From Gemmatimonadota bacterium (GTDB taxonomy: Bacteria; Gemmatimonadota; Gemmatimonadetes; Longimicrobiales; Gaopeijiaceae): 11,579 bases of DNA. This document shows, in pieces, positions 5,509 through 11,579 of the stretch. The notes under the pieces were generated by a model. The model was not told the origin of the DNA. It saw only the letters and a program-made list of their open reading frames with translations, and ran no database searches. Position 1 is the stretch's first letter. Each line of letters starts with the position of its first letter. The stretch covers positions 1-11,579 of the forward strand of contig WGEM01000091.1 in NCBI GenBank assembly GCA_015492755.1, given 5' to 3'. The position numbers and the translations under genes were made by a program.

Positions 5509-6315
5509 TCAATGATCCCCCGCCCGCTCCGTTGCACGGACCACGGATCGGATGAGCGTGACGCGGAGTCCACCTGCTTCCAGTTCCATCAAGCCATCGA
5601 TGGTGCACCCCGCAGGCGTGGTCACCATATCTTTCAGCAGCGCCGGGTGCTCGCCCGTTTCCAGCACCATGGCGCCAGCTCCCCGTACCGCCTGGGCCGC
5701 CAGCGCCGTGGCGGTGTCCCGCGGAAGCCCTGCTTTCACGCCTCCCTCCGCCATGGCCTCGATGACCACGTAGATGAACGCGGGACCGCTCGCCGCCAGC
5801 CCGGTGACCGCGTCCATGTGGCGTTCATCCACCTCCACCACATGTCCCACTTCGCTGAACAGGCTCCGTGCCTGTTCCAGATGGGCGGCAGAAGCGAAGC
5901 TCCCGGCACAGAGGCCCGTAATGCCATACCCTATGCGCACCGCCGTATTGGGCATGGCACGCACAACGGGAACACCTCCGGGCACCCGTTCCTCGATGAC
6001 GGCCAGGGGAACGGACGCCGCCACGGAGATGAGCAACTGCTCTCCGTGGAGATGCGGCCGGATTTCGTCAAGAACCTCCGGCACCGTCCCCGGCTTCACA
6101 CACAGGAGGATCAGATCAGCCCCGTCGACGGCCTCGCGATTGTCCGTGCCTGCACACACCCCGTACGTCGATGACAGCCTTGCCGCGGAGGCGGACCGGC
6201 GCGCGGTGACGGTGAGGTGCTCCGGTGGCAGCGCGCCCGCCCTCAGCAGACCGGCGATGAGAGACTCCCCGATGGTTCCGCCCCCCAGCACGGCCACCCG
6301 GGCCTCATTCCACAT
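5509..6315 (-). CDS. proC: Pyrroline-5-carboxylate reductase
   Basis: A 268-residue enzyme of normal family length that reduces pyrroline-5-carboxylate to proline with NAD(P)H. The N-terminal Rossmann motif is GGGTIG (11-16). Family blocks VKPGTVPEVL (73-82), MPNTAVRIGYG (121-131), TGLAASGPAFIYVVIEAMAEG (171-191) and LLKDMVTTPAGCTIDGLMELE (226-246) follow in order. The ATG at 6315 is preferred because GGGAG lies 7 bases upstream; it overlaps the end of leuD by 11 bases. A longer start at 6333 is possible. Its coupling to branched-chain genes is not needed for any shared step, although both pathways draw on glutamate. Cytoplasmic. Confidence 0.93.
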   Translation of the reverse strand: MWNEARVAVLGGGTIGESLIAGLLRAGALPPEHLTVTARRSASAARLSSTYGVCAGTDNREAVDGADLILLCVKPGTVPEVLDEIRPHLHGEQLLISVAASVPLAVIEERVPGGVPVVRAMPNTAVRIGYGITGLCAGSFASAAHLEQARSLFSEVGHVVEVDERHMDAVTGLAASGPAFIYVVIEAMAEGGVKAGLPRDTATALAAQAVRGAGAMVLETGEHPALLKDMVTTPAGCTIDGLMELEAGGLRVTLIRSVVRATERAGDH

Positions 6316-6901
6316 CCATCCGCTCCCGTTCATAGGCCGCGATCTCCTCCTCGAACCGCAGCGTCCAGTCCACTGCGTCCAGGCCCGCCATGAGGCGCCA
6401 CCGCGCGTGCTCATCCAGGCTAAAGGGCACCACGGTGCGCCCCGCGGTCACCTCGCCCCGCTCGAGATCGACCCGGACACGACACCCGCCGGAGGCGGCG
6501 CGCGTGGCCAGGTCCCGGATCACCTCCTCGGCCAGCGCCACCGGAACGAGTCCCGCCTGGATGCAGTTCGTTCGGAAGATGTCGGCGAAGGACACCGCAA
6601 GCACCGCCTGGATCCCCCAGTCCAGGAGCGCCCACACCGCATGTTCGCGCGAAGAGCCGCAGCCGAAGTTGCGCCCCGAGATCAGAATCCTGGAGCCGGA
6701 GAACTCGGGACGGTTCAGGACGAACGTCGGCTCAGGCTCTCCCGACGGCCGGAATCGCCAGTCGTGGAAGAGCACGTCGCCGTACCCCTCCCGCGTGATC
6801 CGCTTGAGGAACTGCTTCGGCACGATCTGGTCCGTATCGACGTCGTCGCGGAGGAGCGGCACCGCGGTGCCTTCCACGATCCGCCTGGGCCGGGGTGTCA
6901 T
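6305..6901 (-). CDS. leuD: 3-isopropylmalate dehydratase small subunit
   Basis: A 198-residue swivel subunit of isopropylmalate isomerase, which with LeuC converts 2- to 3-isopropylmalate in leucine synthesis. Signature sequences are [15 protein letters not shown] (19-33) and [19 protein letters not shown] near 78-96, with [15 protein letters not shown] following. The length matches bacterial LeuD of about 200 residues. The ATG overlaps the leuC stop as ATGA, with a G-rich Shine-Dalgarno in the last leuC codons, so the two subunits are probably translated stoichiometrically. The frame is open upstream, but that part is a leuC shadow. Confidence 0.95.
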   Translation of the reverse strand: MTPRPRRIVEGTAVPLLRDDVDTDQIVPKQFLKRITREGYGDVLFHDWRFRPSGEPEPTFVLNRPEFSGSRILISGRNFGCGSSREHAVWALLDWGIQAVLAVSFADIFRTNCIQAGLVPVALAEEVIRDLATRAASGGCRVRVDLERGEVTAGRTVVPFSLDEHARWRLMAGLDAVDWTLRFEEEIAAYERERMDVE

Positions 6902-8301
6902 CGCCCCCCCCACGTGCGCACATCCACGAAGTGCCCCGCCACAGCCGCAGCCGCGGCAGTTGCCGGGCTGACGAGATGGGTGCGTCCCCCGCGACCCTGG
7001 CGGCCCTCGAAGTTCCGGTTGGACGTGGACGCGCATCGCTCCCCGGGCCCCAGCACGTCATCGTTCATCCCGAGACACATGGAACATCCGGCATGGCGCC
7101 ATTCGAATCCGGCGTCCATGAAGACCCGGTGGAGGCCTTCCGCCTGAGCGGCGCGGCGCACGCGAGTGGACCCCGGCACGACGATGGCCTGCACCCGGGG
7201 ATGAACACGGCGTCCCTCCACCACGCGAGCCGCTGCTCGGAGGTCTTCCAGCCTCCCGTTCGTGCACGATCCGATGAAGACACGGTCCACGCGGATGTCC
7301 TGGAGGGGGGTTCCAGGCTCCAGCGCCATGTACTCCAGGGCACGCTCCGCCGCGGCACGCGCCGTCGGGTGATCCGGGAGCGCCGGCACCCGCCCGGTGA
7401 CAGGCGCAGCCATGGCCGGCGTCGTGCCCCACGTCACCATGGGCTCCACCTCACGGGCCGCCATCCGGACGGTACGATGGAACACCGCCCCGGGATCCGA
7501 CGCCAGCGCACGCCATTTCTCGCGCAGCGCCTTCCATGTGGCGTCGTCAACTCCCATGCGCCGGCGGAGGTACGCGGCGGTGACGGCGTCCGGCGCAATC
7601 ATTCCTGCCCTCGCCCCCGCCTCGATGGACATGTTACACACCGTCATGCGCGCCTCCATGCTGAGTGCCCGGATCGCGCTTCCGGCATACTCGATGACAT
7701 GGCCCGCTGCGCCGGAGACGCCGATCCGCGAGATGAGGGCCAGCACCAGATCCTTCGCCGAGACCCCTCTCCGGAGGCGACCGCTCACCACGATGCGCAT
7801 GGTGCGCGGCCGCCGCATCCAGAGGGTCTGCGTCGCGAGTACGTGCTCCACCTCCGACGTGCCGATCCCGAAGGCCAGTGCGCCGAAGGCGCCGTGCGTG
7901 GAGGTGTGGCTGTCTCCGCACACGATGGTCATCCCCGGCCGCGTGAGACCCAGGTCCGGGCCGATGACGTGGACGATGCCTTGCTCCGGCGAGTCCAGCC
8001 CGAAGAGCCGGATTCCGAACTCCTGGCAGTTCGTCCGGAGTGCCTGCACCTGCGCGTCCGCCAGAGCATCCGCCAGCGGAAGTGATCGGTCCCTGGTGGG
8101 CACGTTGTGGTCCACCGTGGCGACGCAGAGGTCCGGGCGGCGCACCCTCCGCCCGGCCAGCCGGAGCCCCTCGAACGCCTGCGGAGACGTGACTTCGTGC
8201 AGGAGGTGCAGGTCGATATAGAGGAGGTCCATGCCCGTCGCTGCGTCCGACGTCACGACGTGGGCATCCCATACCTTGTCGAGCAACGTGCGTGCCGTCA
8301 T
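6898..8301 (-). CDS. leuC: 3-isopropylmalate dehydratase large subunit
   Basis: A 467-residue aconitase-superfamily subunit, almost identical in length to E. coli LeuC. The [4Fe-4S] ligands are C346 (GSCTNGR), C406 and C409 (GCSMCLG). The substrate and cofactor motifs HNVPTRDR (65-72), [30 protein letters not shown] (129-158) and [10 protein letters not shown] (428-437) are intact. The start at 8301 is chosen for GGGGAGG about 6 bases upstream and the ATGA overlap with the ilvD stop. Acts with LeuD in the cytoplasm. leuA and leuB are not in the window. Confidence 0.96.
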   Translation of the reverse strand: MTARTLLDKVWDAHVVTSDAATGMDLLYIDLHLLHEVTSPQAFEGLRLAGRRVRRPDLCVATVDHNVPTRDRSLPLADALADAQVQALRTNCQEFGIRLFGLDSPEQGIVHVIGPDLGLTRPGMTIVCGDSHTSTHGAFGALAFGIGTSEVEHVLATQTLWMRRPRTMRIVVSGRLRRGVSAKDLVLALISRIGVSGAAGHVIEYAGSAIRALSMEARMTVCNMSIEAGARAGMIAPDAVTAAYLRRRMGVDDATWKALREKWRALASDPGAVFHRTVRMAAREVEPMVTWGTTPAMAAPVTGRVPALPDHPTARAAAERALEYMALEPGTPLQDIRVDRVFIGSCTNGRLEDLRAAARVVEGRRVHPRVQAIVVPGSTRVRRAAQAEGLHRVFMDAGFEWRHAGCSMCLGMNDDVLGPGERCASTSNRNFEGRQGRGGRTHLVSPATAAAAAVAGHFVDVRTWGGR

Positions 8302-9998
8302 GCGCGTCCTCCCCGGTCCCACGCTCCGATGGTGACGGCGCCGTGGGCTGCGGAGGACACCATCCGGACATACTTGTCCAGCACACCGCGCACCGGACCG
8401 TTTCGCACCGGAAGGGGAAGCGCGCTGCTGCTGCTCACCTCCGTCCCGCTGAACTCAGCCTCGAGGCGGCGCTCCGTCACGTCGATGGTCACGGGATCCC
8501 CTTCACGGAGACGACCGATGGGGCCGCCTGCAGCGGCTTCCGGCGCCACGTGCCCCACCATGAGTCCGCGGGTCGCACCGCTGAAGCGTCCGTCGGTGAC
8601 CAGGGCGACGTCGTCCAGAAGCCCTGCACCGGCGAGTGCTGCGGTGACCCCAAGCATCTCGCGCATTCCGGGTCCTCCCCGGGGGCCCTCGTTCCGGATG
8701 ACCACCACGTCGCCCGCCCGGATGGCCCCCCTCTCGATGGCGGCAAAGGCCGCTTCCTCGCACTCGAACACCCGGGCCGGTCCCCGGTGCAGCCTCTTCC
8801 CGGCGCCGGAGACCTTGAGCACGGCGCCGTCCGGTGCCAGCGAGCCTTTCAGCACCACGAGCCCGCCATCGGGTTTCAGCGGCGCGTCCACGCTACGAAT
8901 CACTGTCTGCCCCGCAGTCTCCACCGCGCCGGCGGTCTCCTCGGCGAGTGTGCGGCCGGTGACCGTGACCTGACTCCCGTCCATCTTCCCGGCCTCGATG
9001 AGGCGCCGGACCACGAGCGCCGTCCCTCCGGCGGCATACAGATCCGCCGCCACGAACCGACCGGAGGGCTTCAGGTCCGCCAGAAGCGGGGTTCTCCGGC
9101 TCACGGTGTCGAAGTCCTCCAGCTCCAGTGGAATCCCCGCCTCCCGGGCCACGGCCAGGAGATGGAGTACCGCGTTCGTGGATCCCCCGGTGGCGGCCAC
9201 CACCGCCACGGCATTCAGGAGCGAGTCCCGCGTGAGGAACGAGGACGGAGCTCGGCCCGCCCGCACGGCGTCCATGAGCACACGGCCCACCTCGCGCGCC
9301 GCCTCCCTCCTGCGCGGGTGCAGCGCCGGAGGACCTGCGCTCCCCATCACGCTGATGCCCATGGCCTCGAACGCCATCGCCATCGTATTCGCGGTGAACT
9401 GGCCGCCGCATGCCCCTGCTCCCGGGCAGGCCGCGCGCTCGAGTTCGTCCAGCTCCTCCGGCCCCATCCGGCCGGCACCGGCTGCGCCCACCGCCTCGAA
9501 GACGTCCTGGATGGTGACGTCCCTTCCCTGGAAGCGGCCAGGCGCGATGGACCCCCCGTAGAGCATGACGCAGGGGATACCCGCTCGGAGCATCCCCATC
9601 ACCGTACCGGGAATCGTCTTGTCGCATCCGGACAGCGCAACCATTCCGTCGAAGCGGTACGCTTCGGCCATGAGTTCCACAGAGTCGGCCACGACTTCGC
9701 GACTCACCAGCGACGCCCGCATCCCGGGAGTGCCCATGGTCACCCCGTCGGAGACCACCACCGTGTTGAACTCCAGTGGCGTACCTCCTGCCTCACGGAT
9801 GCCTCGCTTCACCCGGTCCGCCAGTTCACGGAGATGCACGTTACAGGGCGTGGTCTCCGCCCAAGTATTCGCCACGCCGATCAGAGGCCGGCGGAAGTCC
9901 TCGTCGTCCAGGCCCATCGCCCGCAGCATCGCCCGCGCAGGGGCCCGCGACGGCCCCTCCAGGATCACCCGACTTCGCATGGGTTCGCGCCCGCTCAT
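8298..9998 (-). CDS. ilvD: Dihydroxyacid dehydratase
   Basis: A 566-residue Fe-S dehydratase that makes the 2-oxo acid precursors of valine and isoleucine (and so of leucine). The probable cluster cysteines are C52 (TPCN), C125 (SGCDKT) and C197 (GACGG), the spacing of the short [2Fe-2S] class. Other family blocks are VSDGVTMGT (82-90), [12 protein letters not shown] (271-282), [11 protein letters not shown] (435-445), [13 protein letters not shown] (466-478) and GHVAPEA (482-488). The ATG at 9998 follows the ilvE stop by ten bases, with GGGGGAG between them. It overlaps leuC downstream as ATGA. Confidence 0.96.
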   Translation of the reverse strand: MSGREPMRSRVILEGPSRAPARAMLRAMGLDDEDFRRPLIGVANTWAETTPCNVHLRELADRVKRGIREAGGTPLEFNTVVVSDGVTMGTPGMRASLVSREVVADSVELMAEAYRFDGMVALSGCDKTIPGTVMGMLRAGIPCVMLYGGSIAPGRFQGRDVTIQDVFEAVGAAGAGRMGPEELDELERAACPGAGACGGQFTANTMAMAFEAMGISVMGSAGPPALHPRRREAAREVGRVLMDAVRAGRAPSSFLTRDSLLNAVAVVAATGGSTNAVLHLLAVAREAGIPLELEDFDTVSRRTPLLADLKPSGRFVAADLYAAGGTALVVRRLIEAGKMDGSQVTVTGRTLAEETAGAVETAGQTVIRSVDAPLKPDGGLVVLKGSLAPDGAVLKVSGAGKRLHRGPARVFECEEAAFAAIERGAIRAGDVVVIRNEGPRGGPGMREMLGVTAALAGAGLLDDVALVTDGRFSGATRGLMVGHVAPEAAAGGPIGRLREGDPVTIDVTERRLEAEFSGTEVSSSSALPLPVRNGPVRGVLDKYVRMVSSAAHGAVTIGAWDRGGRA

Positions 9999-10008
9999 GT
10001 GCTCCCCC

Positions 10009-10959
10009 TCAGACGCCTGCGGGAGCTGGAACCGAGACGGGGGTCAGCCATCCATACGGGTCCGGCGCCTCGCCGGTGACGAGCGCACGGAAGGCGTCCC
10101 GGATGTGACAGGTCACGGGTCCGGGGTCCCCGTCTCCCACCGGCACCCCGTCCACGGAGCGTACGGGGACCACCTCCGACGCCGTCCCGGCCAGGAATAC
10201 CTCATCGGCGGCCAGGAGCATCTCGCGGGGGAGAAGACCTTCGCGCACCTCATATCCGAGATCTCGGGCCAGCCGCAGCACGGAGTCCCTGGTGATCCCC
10301 AGCAGGAAGGTGCCGTCCACCTCGGGCGTGAGAATGACGCCGTCGATGACCAGGAAGAGGTTCTGGCCACTCCCTTCCGACAGATGTCCCGCCGGGGAGA
10401 GTGCGATGGCCTCGTCGGCCCCCCGCCGGCGCGCTTCCACCTTCATGAGGGAACCGCTGAGGTAATTGCCTCCGGCCTTGGCCATCATGGGCAGCGTGTT
10501 GGGTGCGGGCCGGCTCCAGGTGGAGATGCAACAGTCCACACCCTGCTCCCCGGCCTCATCCCCCAGGTACGCACCCCACGGCCACGCCACCACGAAGACG
10601 CGCACGGGGCTGAAGTCCGGATCGAGTCCGGCCGCCCCCAGCCCCCGGAAGACCACCGGGCGGACGTAGGCTTCTTCGAACCCGTTCGCCGCCAGTACCG
10701 CACCGCACGCCGCCTCGAGGTCCACTGATGAATAGGGCAGCTCCATTCCGTGGATCCGCGCCGAGACCCGCAAGCGCCTGAGATGGTCCTGAATGCGGAA
10801 GAAGCTGACCCGCGACGGGGTCCGGTAGGCGCGGATTCCCTCGAAGACCGAGCTGCCGTAGTGCACGACGTGGCTCATGACGTGGACGGTGGCGTCCTCC
10901 CACGGCACGATCCCCCCGTCGCACCACACGTAGTCCACATCCTCGAACGCCCCGCTCAC
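10009..10959 (-). CDS. ilvE: Branched-chain amino acid aminotransferase
   Basis: A 316-residue class IV PLP aminotransferase that performs the final amination to Val, Leu and Ile with glutamate as donor. The PLP lysine is K161 in [26 protein letters not shown] (33-45), [13 protein letters not shown] (192-204), LGITRDSV near 220 and [18 protein letters not shown] (254-271) follow the E. coli IlvE pattern closely. The GTG at 10959 is chosen because GGGAGG lies 6 bases upstream and it overlaps the ilvC stop as GTGA. An ATG at 10977 is less well supported. Length is normal for the family. Confidence 0.94.
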   Translation of the reverse strand: MSGAFEDVDYVWCDGGIVPWEDATVHVMSHVVHYGSSVFEGIRAYRTPSRVSFFRIQDHLRRLRVSARIHGMELPYSSVDLEAACGAVLAANGFEEAYVRPVVFRGLGAAGLDPDFSPVRVFVVAWPWGAYLGDEAGEQGVDCCISTWSRPAPNTLPMMAKAGGNYLSGSLMKVEARRRGADEAIALSPAGHLSEGSGQNLFLVIDGVILTPEVDGTFLLGITRDSVLRLARDLGYEVREGLLPREMLLAADEVFLAGTASEVVPVRSVDGVPVGDGDPGPVTCHIRDAFRALVTGEAPDPYGWLTPVSVPAPAGV

Positions 10960-11579
10960 GCACCACCTCCCAGCCATGGCATGGAGGCCCGCAGTCTGGC
11001 ACCAACCTCTTCGATGGGATGCTCGGCCTCCCGGGCGCGCATCTCCTGGAAGCGTTCCGGTTCGGCTGTGGCGGTACACACCCATCGCTCGGCGAATCGG
11101 CCTGTCCGGATCTCCATGAGGAGCTCCTGCATCGCCTCGCGGGATGCCTCCCCCACCACCCTGGGTCCGGCCACGTAGTCCCCGAACTCCGCGGTGTCAC
11201 TCACCCTGGCGCGCATCCCCTTCAGTCCACCCTCATAAACGAGATCCACGATGAGCTTCATCTCGTGCACGCACTCGAAGTAGGCGACCTCCGGTTGATA
11301 GCCCGCCTGTACGAGCGTCTCGAATCCCGCCTTCATGAGCGCCGTGAGCCCACCGCACAGCACCGCCTGCTCTCCGAAGAGGTCCGTTTCGGTCTCTTCG
11401 GCGAACGTCGTCCGGATCACGCCCGCGCGCGTCGACCCCAGGGCCTCGGCATACGTCGCTGCCAGGGGCCACGCTTCACCGGTGGCGTCATGGTGCACGG
11501 CGAGAAGCGCAGGCACCCCCGCACCGCGCTCGAACTCCCTCCGGAGCATCGGACCGGGGCTCTTCGGTGCCACCATGAT
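10956..11579 (-). CDS. ilvC: Ketol-acid reductoisomerase, C-terminal part (cut by window edge)
   Basis: The last 207 residues of a class I (short) reductoisomerase; the Rossmann NADPH-binding domain lies beyond the window. The visible part starts in the MVAPKSPGP segment and contains the knotted C-terminal domain. Visible motifs are [33 protein letters not shown] (with the Asp and Glu that bind Mg), the second acidic pair in [14 protein letters not shown], and SDTAEFGDY. The enzyme isomerises and reduces acetolactate or acetohydroxybutyrate to the dihydroxy acids used by IlvD. It is the first gene of the visible operon; ilvB/ilvN would be expected further upstream but cannot be seen. Confidence 0.95.
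   Translation of the reverse strand: MMVAPKSPGPMLRREFERGAGVPALLAVHHDATGEAWPLAATYAEALGSTRAGVIRTTFAEETETDLFGEQAVLCGGLTALMKAGFETLVQAGYQPEVAYFECVHEMKLIVDLVYEGGLKGMRARVSDTAEFGDYVAGPRVVGEASREAMQELLMEIRTGRFAERWVCTATAEPERFQEMRAREAEHPIEEVGARLRASMPWLGGGA

Noticed and set aside
11530..11579. KSPGP in IlvC where many reductoisomerases have K-GPGH, as a possible inactivating change
   Set aside because: This position also differs in other active enzymes (E. coli has CPGT as I recall it), and the metal-binding acidic residues are intact.

Overview
This window looks like a stretch of GC-rich bacterial chromosome carrying amino-acid and cobalamin genes. Shine-Dalgarno sequences are clear (GGAGG type), stop/start overlaps are dense, and there are no mobile elements or RNA genes. 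The combination of a cobalamin-riboswitch/DUF6580 cassette, a ThrA-like aspartokinase fused to an M20 deacylase, and a compact ilv-leu operon suggests a high-GC non-actinobacterial lineage. Gemmatimonadota is my tentative guess, made from memory of gene styles and not from any search.

Left part (1-2940, minus strand). An 820-residue fusion (114-2576) joins a feedback-type aspartate kinase (kinase plus two ACT domains) to an M20 zinc deacylase of the DapE/ArgE/LysK type. It therefore pairs the first step of the aspartate family with what is probably a late deacylation step of diaminopimelate/lysine synthesis. Its 5' leader holds a textbook-looking attenuator: a short ORF rich in Met, Thr and Lys codons, then a perfect 12-bp GC stem followed by eight U. 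The downstream arm of that stem is duplicated inside the leader ORF, so a 9-bp antiterminator can form.

Middle (2925-5217, plus strand), diverging from the kinase gene. A cobalamin riboswitch whose downstream RNA can pair with the ribosome-binding site precedes three overlapping genes: a DUF6580 membrane protein, a Dph6-like (COG2102) PP-loop ATPase, and a BtuF-like cobalamin-binding protein without a signal peptide. I read this as a B12 uptake or salvage cassette of unusual composition, with no BtuC or BtuD in view.

Right part (5253-11579, minus strand). The translationally coupled operon ilvC (partial)-ilvE-ilvD-leuC-leuD-proC covers the common branched-chain steps (reductoisomerase, dehydratase, transaminase), the leucine isomerase, and the last step of proline synthesis. 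Downstream of proC lies an undescribed-looking remnant: about 60 in-frame codons matching the extreme C-terminus of Cys/Met-metabolism PLP enzymes (MetB/MetZ type), with the rest of the gene missing. ilvB, ilvN, leuA and leuB are not in the window.
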